A stretch of 32,500 nt of DNA from an uncultured SAR116 cluster alpha proteobacterium (GTDB lineage Bacteria; Pseudomonadota; Alphaproteobacteria; Puniceispirillales; Puniceispirillaceae). Within the stretch, counting starts at the first letter, position 1. Every line of letters starts with the position of its first letter. Shown piece by piece: positions 1-8,480 of this stretch. The translations under genes were made by a program, and so were the position numbers. The stretch lies in contig CACNSW010000008.1 of NCBI GenBank assembly GCA_902623185.1, forward strand, positions 1 through 32,500, in the 5' to 3' direction. The notes under the pieces are model-generated. The model was given only the letters and a program-made list of their open reading frames with translations, had not been told where the DNA came from and searched no databases.

Positions 1-755
1 CCGCAGTCGAGCAGCGCCCAGCAGTTTTGGGGGTCAATGTCGGTGCTAATAAAAACAGCGCAGACCCGATTGAAGACTATCATGTTGCGGTAGCGCGTCT
101 TGCTGCATTTGCTGACTACGTGACGCTAAATATTTCCTCACCAAACACTCCGGGACTGCGCGCTCTTCAAACGGATCAGCTATTGCGGCATCTACTCGCA
201 GCCGGTAGATCGGGCCTTGCCGAATCTGGAAAGAAAATCCCGTTGTTTCTGAAAATGGCACCGGATCTCAAGATCACAGAAATCACAAAGATCGTCGAAT
301 GCTGTGCCTATCACAACGTTGATGGTATTATTGCGACAAATACGACTGTGACACGCCCGGACGGGTTGCTGTCTCCGGTTGCAGGCGAACAGGGTGGGTT
401 GTCAGGTGCCCCGCTGTTTGTGATGTCAACAGCGGTTCTTGCCGAGGTGGCGGCACTTGCAAAGAGTGAGCTAGCGGTCGTAGGCGTTGGCGGTGTTGCT
501 AGCGGTTGGCAGGCCTATGCAAAGCTGCTGGTCGGCGCTGACCTGGTGCAACTCTATACAGGCATGGCTCTGGTGGGGCCGACTTTGCCAGCAACAATCC
601 TTGCCGATTTGAAACTGCTGATCGAATATGATGGGTATGCCGACTTGGCATCGGCATCAGGGCAAATCCCCGACGCTAGGAAAGCCATAAGCCACTCGCT
701 TGATCTAGCGCAAAGAGCCGGATTACAGGTGCCAGCGCTGAAATTGTATTGGTGA
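1..755 (+). CDS. pyrD: Dihydroorotate dehydrogenase (quinone), class 2, 5'-truncated
   Basis: This enzyme oxidises dihydroorotate to orotate in pyrimidine synthesis and passes electrons from FMN to quinone at the inner membrane. The frame is already open at the window edge, so the true start lies upstream. The visible part has the family motif GVNVGANKNS, the segment NISSPNTPGLR that carries the catalytic serine of class 2 enzymes, an active-site ATNTT stretch, and the FMN-phosphate segment GVGGVASG followed by GADLVQLYTG. About 250 residues are visible of a usual 340-360, so roughly the first quarter to third is missing. The stop is TGA at 753-755. No gene follows on the same strand for more than 500 bp. 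The family assignment is secure; class 2 rather than class 1 follows from the serine motif. Confidence 0.95.
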   Translation, partial: AVEQRPAVLGVNVGANKNSADPIEDYHVAVARLAAFADYVTLNISSPNTPGLRALQTDQLLRHLLAAGRSGLAESGKKIPLFLKMAPDLKITEITKIVECCAYHNVDGIIATNTTVTRPDGLLSPVAGEQGGLSGAPLFVMSTAVLAEVAALAKSELAVVGVGGVASGWQAYAKLLVGADLVQLYTGMALVGPTLPATILADLKLLIEYDGYADLASASGQIPDARKAISHSLDLAQRAGLQVPALKLYW

Positions 756-1317
756 AAGAATATACCCCCTAAAGGGCGCATGGCGGGAATTTTTGGACAG
801 GTGCAAAAGGCGGTCTGTCGCGGCCATAAAGAATGCAGAATTAGTTAGAACACTTATGCCTGCAGCTGAAGCTAGGTTGGAGCGCAGTCTGGGTGCATTT
901 GCGCCTCGCAGAATTCATCCAGCTCGATGTACTCTTACTGCGGGAAAGCATCGATCCTGGCCTAGACAGATGGTTTAAGAACGGGCGTTGTAAGTTTGTT
1001 ACCGCAGCGAACATCTCACTTTAGACGGTTTAGCCACAAAACATGCAAGTTAGAATTCGGTTTAGCATTCGAGAGGGTTTCCCTTGCATTTGAAAATTGG
1101 ATTAGTTTTGGTTTTTTGTTTATAAGTCTAAGCAGGTTGAAGGTCTAAACAAATTCCTAATTCAGAGGGACTTGTTTTTGAGTAGGAGGATTTTTCACAG
1201 ACTTTACAATTACCAGGTCACCGCTGATTTGTGGGTTGACCTATAGTCATTGCTGGCCTATACCCACCGATCACGTTTAAGTTCGGAAAATCTTAAAGGA
1301 TTCAGGGAGCCTTTGTC
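756..1317. other. Gene-free stretch between pyrD and rpmB
   Basis: This 562 bp stretch is the longest in the window without a gene I can support. A short open frame at 793-978 (61 codons, TTG start) and a 22-codon frame from ATG 780 resemble nothing I know. A consensus Shine-Dalgarno core AGGAGG lies at 1184-1189 but no ATG, GTG or TTG follows within 15 bases. The 9-mer CGGTTTAGC occurs twice, at 1026-1034 and 1058-1066. The stretch from 1080 to 1200 is AT-rich. It could hold a small RNA, a decayed gene or only leader sequence; I see no tRNA or known structured RNA signature. Confidence 0.6.
1236..1264 (+). promoter_or_regulatory. Sigma70-like promoter for rpmB
   Basis: TTGACC at 1236-1241 and TATACC at 1259-1264 are separated by 17 bases, close to the housekeeping consensus. 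Transcription would start near 1271, about 47 bases before the rpmB ATG. The arms GTGGGT (1231-1236) and ACCCAC (1262-1267) bracket the promoter as a 6-bp inverted repeat, which may be chance. The call is by motif only. Confidence 0.6.
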
Positions 1318-1605
1318 ATGGCAAAACGCTGTCAAATCACTGGTAAGACCGTCATGTCAGGCAACAATGTCAGCCATGCGAACAATCGTACCCGGCGGCG
1401 GTTTCTTCCCAACCTCCAGCATGCCAGGGTCCAAAGCGACGTTCTTGGTAGAAAAATCAGCTTGCGGCTGTCCACAAGTGCGATGCGGACCATTGAAAAG
1501 CATGGTGGTCTTGATGCTTTTTTGATGCAGGCTCGCAACGCTGAACTCGCTGATGAGGCCAAAGTCCTGAAGCGGGAAATAATGGCTGCTGTCACCGCTT
1601 CTTAG
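1318..1605 (+). CDS. rpmB: Large ribosomal subunit protein bL28
   Basis: This is a structural protein of the 50S ribosomal subunit. It is 95 residues long, typical of the long alphaproteobacterial form, against about 78 in E. coli. The N-terminus [21 protein letters not shown] carries the L28 signature of a basic strand followed by the SHANNRTRR segment that contacts rRNA. The ATG at 1318 is preceded by AGGGAG at 1304-1309, a good Shine-Dalgarno site with 8 bases of spacing. It stands alone as a monocistronic gene with its own promoter, and the next gene, cobT, runs towards it from the other strand. A longer overlapping frame starting at 1250 in another phase is a shadow. Confidence 0.97.
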   Translation: MAKRCQITGKTVMSGNNVSHANNRTRRRFLPNLQHARVQSDVLGRKISLRLSTSAMRTIEKHGGLDAFLMQARNAELADEAKVLKREIMAAVTAS

Positions 1606-1622
1606 GCTTACTGGCTAAGCTT
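1604..1622 (+). terminator. Possible hairpin at the end of rpmB
   Basis: AGGCTTA (1604-1610) can pair with TAAGCTT (1616-1622) around a five-base loop, giving seven pairs including one G-T wobble. It starts on the rpmB stop codon. No T-run follows, so it is not a classical intrinsic terminator. It could slow polymerase or protect the 3' end. Confidence 0.3.
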
Positions 1623-1680
1623 GCAAATCAACTCAACTTGACTTTGGAATGGGGGTATTGAGACTTTGAAATATCTTGAG

Positions 1681-3531
1681 TCAAGCAACCCGTTTGCTAC
1701 GCTGCGTCACATCCTCGTTAAATAAATCGGTCAATTGGCCAACAACGGCGCCGCCTAACTGGTCGACGTCGGTGATGGTAACAGCGCGACGATAATAGCG
1801 TGTGACATCATGGCCGATACCGATAGCTAGTAGTTCCACGGCCGATTTTGACTCGATGTAGCTGATGACATCACGAAGATGTTTTTCTAGATAGCTGCCA
1901 CTATTGACTGAAAGGGTTGAATCATCGACCGGTGCACCATCTGAAATGACCATCATTATCCTACGGTCCTCACTACGTACCAGCAGGCGCTCATGGGCCC
2001 ACAAAAGCGCTTCACCATCGATGTTTTCCTTCAGGATGCCTTCGCGTAACATTAGTCCCAAAGATTTTTTCGCCCTTCGCCATGGTGCATCAGCAGATTT
2101 GTATATGATGTGGCGCAAATCATTCAGCCTGCCAGGTAATGGTGGTTTGCCGGCTTGCTGCCAGAGTTCACGCGACTGACCACCTTTCCAAGCGCGGGTG
2201 GTGAAGCCAAGTATCTCGACCTTCACTCCGCATCGTTCAAGTGTGCGGGCAAGAATATCTGCAGTTACGGCAGCGATAGTGATCGGCCTGCCACGCATTG
2301 AGCCTGAATTGTCAAGCAGTAAAGTGACGACGGTGTCGCGGAATTTGGTGTCTTGTTCCTGTTTATAGGACAGGGGACTAAGGGGCTGGGTGACAACGCG
2401 ATGCAGTTTGGCAGCATCAAGAATACCCTCTTCAAGATCGAAGTCCCAGGACCTGTTCTGATGTGCCATCAGCTTGCGCTGTAGGCGATTTGCCAGCTTT
2501 CCAACAATGCTGGTGACATTTTCCATGTGGCGGTCGAGCATCTGCCTTAAACGGATGAGTTCTTCCTCATCACATAAATCTGGTGCTTCGACGACTTCAT
2601 CAAAGCGTGTTTCAAAAACCTTATAGGAGCTCGAAGGGGTACCGCGGTCTTGATTGTGCCCTTTCATATCAGAGTTAGGAGCCTCACCGTCGGCTATACC
2701 ATCTTCCGCCCTATCCTCCTCAGCCATTTCGCCATCCTCTGCTGAACCGGCGTCACCAGCGTCTTCAATGCTCTGGTTGTCGTCACCGTCGCTTTTATCA
2801 TCGCCAACAACTGATTGTTGGTCGTCTTGATCGCTTTGGGTGTCGCCATTGTCACCCTCATCCTCATCGCTTTCTGATTGATCATTCGGATCGGCACCAG
2901 AGTCACCTAGATCACTCTCAAGTGCACCAATTAGTTGACGAGACAATTGTGCAAATTTCTCCTGATCTTTCAAATTGGCTGCTAGTTCCTGCATCAGGTC
3001 ACCGGCACGGCTCTTGACCCAGGGACGCCAGAGATCAAGGACCATTGAAAGTTTCTTTGGTGGCGTTGCGCCAGTAAGATCCTCACGCAGAAGAAGGCGT
3101 ACCACTTCGGCGATCCCCGCCTCATCTGCACTTCCGGGGGCTTCGATCTGCCGGTCTTCATAGCGTCGATTAAGTGCAGCCTCCAGATTGTTGCTAACGC
3201 CAACCAACTGCTTCGCGCCGATGGCTTCCACCCTGGCTTTCTCAGCGGATTCGAAAATTGCGCGAGCACCATCGAGTGAGGGGCATAATCTTCTGTGAGT
3301 CCTGGGGTTGTGGTGGGCTATCCACAAAGCCGCCCCATCTGCAGCGCCTCGCAAAATTGCCCGTTGAGCCGGTGTTGAGGTTTCTGGAAATGCTGGCAAC
3401 CGCACGTCACTTTCGCCAATATGCGTGTCAGTTCCGGCATATGTTACTTGATGTTGGCGGCCACCAGCCAACGCTCGCATTGTGGCGGCGGTGGATTTTA
3501 GAAATTGCTGATTGGGATCATTGGCGTCCAT
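1681..3531 (-). CDS. cobT: CobT-type cobaltochelatase subunit / VWA protein
   Basis: CobT works with the AAA+ protein CobS, and classically with CobN, in ATP-driven cobalt insertion into hydrogenobyrinic acid diamide during aerobic B12 synthesis. The 616 residues show an N-terminal helical part (about 1-200), a very acidic Asp/Glu/Ser/Gln linker (about 205-297), and a C-terminal von Willebrand A domain with the metal-ion site DNSGSMRG starting at Asp407. Length and layout match CobT. The ATG at 3531 follows the cobS stop by 12 bases, and the Shine-Dalgarno AGGA overlaps that stop (TAGGA), so the two are co-translated. No cobN or other B12 gene is present here, so the B12 role is inferred from family membership. 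A MoxR/VWA-like chaperone role is the alternative. Confidence 0.9.
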   Translation of the reverse strand: MDANDPNQQFLKSTAATMRALAGGRQHQVTYAGTDTHIGESDVRLPAFPETSTPAQRAILRGAADGAALWIAHHNPRTHRRLCPSLDGARAIFESAEKARVEAIGAKQLVGVSNNLEAALNRRYEDRQIEAPGSADEAGIAEVVRLLLREDLTGATPPKKLSMVLDLWRPWVKSRAGDLMQELAANLKDQEKFAQLSRQLIGALESDLGDSGADPNDQSESDEDEGDNGDTQSDQDDQQSVVGDDKSDGDDNQSIEDAGDAGSAEDGEMAEEDRAEDGIADGEAPNSDMKGHNQDRGTPSSSYKVFETRFDEVVEAPDLCDEEELIRLRQMLDRHMENVTSIVGKLANRLQRKLMAHQNRSWDFDLEEGILDAAKLHRVVTQPLSPLSYKQEQDTKFRDTVVTLLLDNSGSMRGRPITIAAVTADILARTLERCGVKVEILGFTTRAWKGGQSRELWQQAGKPPLPGRLNDLRHIIYKSADAPWRRAKKSLGLMLREGILKENIDGEALLWAHERLLVRSEDRRIMMVISDGAPVDDSTLSVNSGSYLEKHLRDVISYIESKSAVELLAIGIGHDVTRYYRRAVTITDVDQLGGAVVGQLTDLFNEDVTQRSKRVA

Positions 3532-3543
3532 CGGCGTCTGGTC

Positions 3544-4551
3544 CTAGCTTCCGTTGGTTTGGCGAACAGGCACCTCAGGCAGATCAATGCCGAAGCAGCG
3601 CTGGTAATATTCAGCAACTGTGGGCCGCTCGATCTCATCGCATTTATTGAGGAAGCTGAGTCTGAAGGCGACGGTTATATCGCCGAGAATCGTTGCATTT
3701 TCTGCCCAGGTAATGACCGTACGCGGCGACATCACCGTTGAGAGGTCTCCAGCCATGAAACCCTTGCGGGTCATGTCAGCCATGCGCACCATGGCATCAA
3801 TTGTGGCACCACCTTTATCAGTTGCGTACTCGGGGAGTTTCGCGCGTACAATACCGACCTCGTCATCATGCTCTAGATAATTCAGCGTCGATACGATTGA
3901 CCATCTGTCCATCTGTCCCTGATTGATCTGCTGGGTGCCATGATACAGGCCAGTGGTGTCTCCCAGACCAACGGTGTTGGCTGTGGCAAACAGCCGGAAG
4001 AAAGAGTTTGGATGAATTACTTTGTTGCTATCAAGCAGGGTAAGCTTACCATCAACCTCGAGAACGCGTTGGATTACAAACATGACATCTGCGCGTCCGG
4101 CGTCATATTCGTCGAAAACCAGCGCTACGGGGTTCTGCAACGCCCAGGGGAGAATGCCTTCACGGAACTCCGTTACCTGCTTGCCATCACGGAGTACGAT
4201 TGCATCCTTGCCTATCAGGTCAATCCGGCTGATATGGCTGTCAAGATTGACTCGGACACATGGCCAGTTCAACCGCGCGGCAACCTGTTCTATATGTGTT
4301 GATTTACCCGTGCCATGATATCCTTGAATCATGACTCGGCGATTGAAGCCAAAGCCGGCAAGAATCGCCAGTGTGGTGTCATGATCAAACTGATAAGAGC
4401 TGTCGATTTTGGGCACGTAATCCGAGGCTTCTGAAAAAGCAGTTATCTCCATATCAATGTCCAGCCCAAACAAGTCACGAGCATTAACATTGATGTCTGG
4501 AGCCCCCAATGGATGGGCAACAGATTGTAGCGTTTTATTTGGGCTGGACAT
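3544..4551 (-). CDS. cobS: CobS-type cobaltochelatase AAA+ ATPase
   Basis: This cytoplasmic AAA+ ATPase of the MoxR-like clade is the partner of CobT and supplies ATP hydrolysis for metal insertion. The 335 residues contain Walker [10 protein letters not shown] at about 77-85 and Walker [10 protein letters not shown] at about 143-151. Sensor regions follow, including [11 protein letters not shown], and the C-terminus has [11 protein letters not shown]. The length matches CobS (about 330). The gene lies between the J-domain gene (43 bp upstream) and cobT (12 bp downstream), apparently one transcript. The ATG at 4551 has GGAG about 12 bases upstream, which is rather distant. The family is certain; the physiological substrate is not shown by the sequence. 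Confidence 0.92.
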   Translation of the reverse strand: MSSPNKTLQSVAHPLGAPDINVNARDLFGLDIDMEITAFSEASDYVPKIDSSYQFDHDTTLAILAGFGFNRRVMIQGYHGTGKSTHIEQVAARLNWPCVRVNLDSHISRIDLIGKDAIVLRDGKQVTEFREGILPWALQNPVALVFDEYDAGRADVMFVIQRVLEVDGKLTLLDSNKVIHPNSFFRLFATANTVGLGDTTGLYHGTQQINQGQMDRWSIVSTLNYLEHDDEVGIVRAKLPEYATDKGGATIDAMVRMADMTRKGFMAGDLSTVMSPRTVITWAENATILGDITVAFRLSFLNKCDEIERPTVAEYYQRCFGIDLPEVPVRQTNGS

Positions 4552-4594
4552 ATTTGGTCTTACTCCGAACTGAGCCTTGGTGAATAGATGTACC

Positions 4595-5170
4595 TCAAGA
4601 CGTAGCGTTATTGCCGCTTACATTCAATGATTTGCAGATCAGGTCATAGGCTAAATTAATCTCCTTTAACCGTTCTTCTGCCTTCTCGTCACCCCCATTT
4701 CTGTCCGGGTGATTTTCCTTTGCAAGAGTTTTATATTGCTTTTTCAACTGCTCCAGATCCTTTACAGGTGTCATCCGCATGATCTGCCAGGCACGCTTTT
4801 CTTCTGGGGTCAGCGTTTGCTCTCGCTGACCGCACTCGCGATTTTCAAAATCAAAAAGGTTGAAGGTATCTTTAAGCATTTCCTCACTGGGTTTTCCGGT
4901 GGCAAACTTCCAGCTAGGTCGTTCCCAAGTTGTCGCGCGACGGATTTCTGCCTCAAGAGCGGCCCCCTGCAACCCCTCATAATAATTCCACGATTTGTTG
5001 TAGGCGCGCACATGTTCTAGACAGAACCATAGATAATCGCGAAGCGCATGCCGTGACTTGGGTGCTGGGTAAATTCCCTCAGCTAAACAACCCTCGGCTG
5101 CACAGCATTTTTTACCATTTTCTGTCTTATCGTTATCGAGCTGAATCTCTGGCATTTTGGGGCGTCTCAT
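4595..5170 (-). CDS. J-domain protein with N-terminal Cys/His cluster
   Basis: This is a DnaJ-like co-chaperone of 191 residues if read from ATG 5170. The C-terminal J domain (about 128-185) has the essential HPD at 154-156, which stimulates DnaK ATPase. The N-terminal half has a probable zinc site made of Cys22/Cys23, Cys28, Cys50 and His53 (CCAAEGC, then FCLEHV). A central TWERPSW motif follows. It lacks the Gly/Phe and zinc-finger regions of true DnaJ. I chose 5170 because AGGA lies 11 bases upstream. The open frame runs back to 5305, but that extension would cross the bolA start, and MPEIQ at 5155 is another possible start. It is first in the set with cobS and cobT and diverges from bolA by 67 bp, an arrangement I recall as recurrent in alphaproteobacteria. 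Confidence 0.85.
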   Translation of the reverse strand: MRRPKMPEIQLDNDKTENGKKCCAAEGCLAEGIYPAPKSRHALRDYLWFCLEHVRAYNKSWNYYEGLQGAALEAEIRRATTWERPSWKFATGKPSEEMLKDTFNLFDFENRECGQREQTLTPEEKRAWQIMRMTPVKDLEQLKKQYKTLAKENHPDRNGGDEKAEERLKEINLAYDLICKSLNVSGNNATS

Positions 5171-5237
5171 AATAGAATTCGTCCTAGCGCACTGTCCAAA
5201 GCAGAAAACCAAATTACCCCCATCATGGAGATACCAC

Positions 5238-5495
5238 ATGCCAATGACGGACACCATAGCAGCAAAGCTAAAATCTGGTCTGAAACCTAGTTTTATTGAG
5301 GTCAAGGATGTCAGTCATCATCATGCCGGTCATGCCGGATGGCGCGAAGGAGGCGAGACACATTTTCATGTCACACTGACGGCAGCGGTATTTGATGGTA
5401 AGTCCCGACTACAACGACACAGGATGGTAAATGAATTGCTGAAAAAAGAATTGGCTACAAGCGTCCACGCACTTGAACTGCATCTCTCGGCCTGA
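5238..5495 (+). CDS. bolA: BolA family protein
   Basis: BolA proteins are small and in partnership with monothiol glutaredoxins take part in iron-sulfur and iron handling; some also affect morphology and transcription. The 85 residues have the BolA/IbaG fold features: an N-terminal helix with LKPSFIEVKDVS, the loop HHHAGHAGW, the conserved strand ETHFHVTL, and the helix RHRMVNELLKKEL. The ATG at 5238 has GGAG at 5227-5230 with 7-base spacing; a longer open frame to 5157 overlaps the divergent J-domain gene and has no such site. ATG 5244 is a second option. It is transcribed away from the J-domain gene and ends 21 bp from the convergent DUF2889 gene. No monothiol CGFS glutaredoxin is encoded in the window. 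Confidence 0.93.
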   Translation: MPMTDTIAAKLKSGLKPSFIEVKDVSHHHAGHAGWREGGETHFHVTLTAAVFDGKSRLQRHRMVNELLKKELATSVHALELHLSA

Positions 5496-5516
5496 CCCAT
5501 TGAGCGCTTGAACGGT

Positions 5517-6086
5517 CTAACTCTTCTCTGTGGCATAGGCAACACAACTGTTGGCTAGAACTTTAGAACGTTGGTCGCGAGAATTTACAGCTTTCGCATT
5601 GTCATTGTTGGACTGGCGCGCCTGTCGTGACTCCTCACCATATCGCGTTTGGTAGGCGATTGTGGCGACTGGTCCCATCAACTCGGTGATGTGGGTGCAG
5701 CCATGCTGACCACCAATCGCAGCACGAACCTTATGCCTCCAGCCAGGGCCAATCTGGATCCCAATCAGATTTGCAAAGACTTCATTGGCCATTGGGCAGA
5801 TGGCATATGGACCTGCAATAGTTACGGCCTCGGCTGCGGTTATCAACAAATCGCGGGTTACAGTTAAACGCACTTTCATGTGATGAAAAGGCATATCGGG
5901 TGTGACTTCGCCACGGAAATCAGATGGAAAGCTGTATGTCTTGTTATCAGTCAGTTCAGCTTCAATGTCGAATAGGCCATCGTGGCGGGCATATCCATTG
6001 CAGTAAATGCGCCGGTTGTGTACTTCCTCACGTTTTGTTGGTGTGCTAAGGCTTGTTGGGTGGCCGCTGCCATAAAGAGGTTCCAT
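5517..6086 (-). CDS. DUF2889 family protein
   Basis: This 189-residue protein belongs to DUF2889, a family of unknown function. The visible family features are HNRRIYCNGYARHDGLFDIE near the N-terminus, the segment FHHMKVRLTV, a central AICPM with a single conserved cysteine, GPGW, and GGQHGCTHITEL followed by ATIAYQTR. His/Cys-containing conserved motifs suggest metal or ligand binding, but no activity is established. The ATG at 6086 follows the TGA of the CNNM gene by one base (TGA-A-ATG), so translation is probably coupled. It is the last gene of the aroK-aroB-CNNM operon. The C-terminal 35 residues are polar and less conserved-looking. I cannot say what it does. Confidence 0.85.
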   Translation of the reverse strand: MEPLYGSGHPTSLSTPTKREEVHNRRIYCNGYARHDGLFDIEAELTDNKTYSFPSDFRGEVTPDMPFHHMKVRLTVTRDLLITAAEAVTIAGPYAICPMANEVFANLIGIQIGPGWRHKVRAAIGGQHGCTHITELMGPVATIAYQTRYGEESRQARQSNNDNAKAVNSRDQRSKVLANSCVAYATEKS

Positions 6087-6087
6087 T

Positions 6088-7362
6088 TCAATTTTCCTTT
6101 GTTGCCCAGAGGCGCAGGCTGGTCAACCTGTTCCCACTACGATTAAGAATGCGAAATCGGATATCATGGAACCGAAATTCCTGACCTGGTCTTGGAATCG
6201 TTCTGCTTTCAAACAGTACAAGCCCGGCGATCGTTGCGGCATCCTCATCAGGTAGTTGCCATCCAAGAGTGCGATTAAGGTCGCGGATGGTGACGCCACC
6301 ATCGACAATCCAAGAACCGTCAGCCTGTGGTGTAAGGCCGGCGAGTTCAACATCATGTTCATCATCAATGTCGCCGACTATTTCCTCTAGGATATCCTCA
6401 AGAGTTACAATCCCTTGCAAATCGCCATACTCATCGACCACAACGGCAAAGTGCTCACGCCTAGCGCGAAAGGTCTGCAACTGATCAAACAGCAATGTTG
6501 TCTCGGGAATGAAATAGGGTTCTGCTGCAATATTCTGCACCGTAAGGTTTGGGTCAATGCTACCATCTCCTGATTTCGCTTGGTCCCCAATTGTCCGAAG
6601 AAGGTCTTTGACATGCAGAACGCCAGTAATATTGTCAGGGTTTCCGGAAAAAACTGGGTGGCGCGTATGGGGAGAGGCCAGGACATGTTGCAGTATGGTC
6701 TCTAGATTTTCATCGGAGCTTATCATATTGACCTCAGCACGATGAGTCATAATCTCGTCAACGCTGATCTCATTTAAATCGAGAACTGACGACAGCATAG
6801 CCTGAGTTTCACGGTTGTCGGCGTCCCCTTCAGCGCCGTGAAGTTCGATCAGACCACGCAATTCTTCCTCGCGATCAGACTCCTGCTCTACACTTTTGCG
6901 GATCAACTGGCTTGCCAGAAAGCGCAAGCCAACTGCAAGTGGGTTAAGTAAAAATACAACCATCTGGATCGCCGGGGCAATTGCAAGCGCATATTTGTCC
7001 GAATAGGTAAATGCGTAGGTCTTGGGCATAACTTCGGCAAAAATCACCAGCACTACTGTCATCGTAAGAGTCGCCCACAACAACCCGGCATCTTGAAACA
7101 GCGAAATGGCAACTGATGTGGCGAGAGCTGATGCAATCACATTGACGGCATTGTTCCCAATAAGGATCGTGCCAATAAGCCCCTCTCGGTCAGTTCGCAG
7201 CTTCTCGACGAGTAGCGCACGTCGGTTACCCTTGCTTGCAAGCTGGCGCATCCGTGCATCTGAGGCTGCAGTCAATGCTGTTTCCGCACTGGAGAAAAAA
7301 GCTGATGCAATAATCAGTAGAATGACGATTACAAGCAGCCACCATATATCGGCACTCATCAT
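6088..7362 (-). CDS. CNNM/CorC-type membrane transporter with CBS pair
   Basis: This inner-membrane protein of 424 residues belongs to the HlyC/CorC (CNNM, DUF21) family, whose members are linked to magnesium, cobalt or sodium-coupled transport. It starts with a hydrophobic helix WWLLVIVILLIIASAFF and the FFSSAETAL motif of the DUF21 domain (about 1-180, four membrane segments). A tandem CBS pair follows (about 200-325, with DEYGDLQGIVTLEDILEEI), then a C-terminal CorC_HlyC domain (about 335-420). The ATG at 7362 overlaps the aroB stop as ATGA and has GGAG 8 bases upstream; the adjacent ATG at 7359 is less well placed. Older annotations call such proteins hemolysins, a name I would not use. 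The ion it moves cannot be read from the sequence. Confidence 0.92.
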   Translation of the reverse strand: MMSADIWWLLVIVILLIIASAFFSSAETALTAASDARMRQLASKGNRRALLVEKLRTDREGLIGTILIGNNAVNVIASALATSVAISLFQDAGLLWATLTMTVVLVIFAEVMPKTYAFTYSDKYALAIAPAIQMVVFLLNPLAVGLRFLASQLIRKSVEQESDREEELRGLIELHGAEGDADNRETQAMLSSVLDLNEISVDEIMTHRAEVNMISSDENLETILQHVLASPHTRHPVFSGNPDNITGVLHVKDLLRTIGDQAKSGDGSIDPNLTVQNIAAEPYFIPETTLLFDQLQTFRARREHFAVVVDEYGDLQGIVTLEDILEEIVGDIDDEHDVELAGLTPQADGSWIVDGGVTIRDLNRTLGWQLPDEDAATIAGLVLFESRTIPRPGQEFRFHDIRFRILNRSGNRLTSLRLWATKEN

Positions 7363-8468
7363 TGCACGTACTCCAACGTCGCACGGACATCATCAAGAGC
7401 CACATCGGATGCAACAAACGCTTTGCCAATGCCTTTGAGCAGGACAAAACGCATTTTTCCATCAAGAACTTTCTTATCGTGTTTCATATGAGAAATCAGT
7501 GTTTCTGACGACGCATTGCCAGCTAACAGCTCATTGTTACCACCCGGTAGATGCTGCATTTTCAAATGAGCCTTCAATCGGTCCAAATCACTCTGATCGC
7601 ATAGGCCAAGTCGTACCGAAAGCGCGAACGCAACACCCAGCCCTGCAGCTACTGCCTCGCCATGAAGAAGGCTACCGTCATATCCTGCTTCTGCCTCAAA
7701 GGCATGGGCAAAGGTATGACCAAGATTCAGGAGGGCCCGCTGATTGGCCTCCCGTTCATCCGCCTCAACAATTCTAGCCTTTGCGGCACATGATGTCATA
7801 ATGGCGTGCGTTAGCGCCTGCTGGTCAAGCTCTAACACTGCTTTTCCGTTGTGCTCCAGCCAGCCAAAGAATTCCGCATTGCCGAGCAGACCGTACTTAA
7901 CTACCTCGGAGTAACCCGCGCGTAGTTCACGCAGTGGCAATGTTGCAAGTGCTGAGGTATCAGCCAAAACTGCCTTTGGTTGATAAAAGGCACCAATTAA
8001 ATTCTTGCCGTGGGGAGCATTGACTCCGGTCTTGCCTCCAACAGAGCTATCGACCTGAGCTAGCAGTGAGGTAGGAACCTGAATGAAATCCACCCCACGC
8101 ATCAGGCTTGCTGCGGCAAAGCCGACAAGATCGCCGATCACTCCACCGCCAAGCGCAACAATGACTAATCCGCGGTCCACCCCAAGCTCGAGCATATCGT
8201 TGAGCAGACCGGTGAAAACCTGCATATTCTTGCTTGCCTCACCAGCTGGCACGATGATCGAGTCACATCGTCGACTGACCTGCCCAAGGCTGTCGGCAAT
8301 TGCGTCGAGGTGAATGGCTGCTACATTGCTGTCGGTGACAATAACAGTCTGTCGTCCGGCAACAATCTCGCCCAGGAGGTCGCCCGCGTTGGCAATCAGG
8401 TTGTTCCCGATTTTAATATCATAGGCGCGCGGACCAAGGCCAACGCGAAGAGATTTAATTTCATCCAT
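7359..8468 (-). CDS. aroB: 3-dehydroquinate synthase
   Basis: AroB converts DAHP to 3-dehydroquinate, the second step of the shikimate pathway, using NAD and a divalent metal. The 369 residues are full length. The NAD-binding segment ALGGGVIGDLVGF lies at about 106-118, and the active-site run VPTSLLAQVDSSVGGKTGVN at 131-150 is intact. Metal-ligand motifs NLGHTFAHAFE and HGEAVAAG follow. The ATG at 8468 lies 12 bases after the aroK stop, and the gene ends in a 4-base overlap with the CNNM gene. The aroK-aroB pair is a usual arrangement and implies one transcript for consecutive pathway genes, although the enzymes themselves are not consecutive steps. Confidence 0.97.
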   Translation of the reverse strand: MDEIKSLRVGLGPRAYDIKIGNNLIANAGDLLGEIVAGRQTVIVTDSNVAAIHLDAIADSLGQVSRRCDSIIVPAGEASKNMQVFTGLLNDMLELGVDRGLVIVALGGGVIGDLVGFAAASLMRGVDFIQVPTSLLAQVDSSVGGKTGVNAPHGKNLIGAFYQPKAVLADTSALATLPLRELRAGYSEVVKYGLLGNAEFFGWLEHNGKAVLELDQQALTHAIMTSCAAKARIVEADEREANQRALLNLGHTFAHAFEAEAGYDGSLLHGEAVAAGLGVAFALSVRLGLCDQSDLDRLKAHLKMQHLPGGNNELLAGNASSETLISHMKHDKKVLDGKMRFVLLKGIGKAFVASDVALDDVRATLEYVQ

Positions 8469-8480
8469 GATGCTTATGGC

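Noticed and set aside
890-945. Minus-strand stretch reading EYIELDEFCEAQ, like an S4-domain fragment
   Set aside because: Only about 20 codons between stops; too short to support a pseudogene.
793-978. 61-codon frame after pyrD
   Set aside because: TTG start, no ribosome site, Arg-rich translation without recognisable domain; more likely chance in the spacer.
1026-1066. Direct repeat CGGTTTAGC x2 as an operator or start of an array
   Set aside because: Two 9-mers in about 560 bp are expected by chance about as often as not; no third copy.
1250-1525. 91-codon frame overlapping rpmB
   Set aside because: It is rpmB read in another phase; bL28 identity is clear and has the ribosome site.
3258-3650. 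Antisense frame across cobT/cobS
   Set aside because: Shadow of two well-identified genes on the other strand.
3940-4302. 120-codon frame antisense to cobS
   Set aside because: It lies wholly within cobS, whose Walker motifs are intact; no ribosome site.
5171-5305. N-terminal extension of the J-domain protein
   Set aside because: It would overlap the bolA start and its sequence does not resemble the family; ATG 5170 has a ribosome site.
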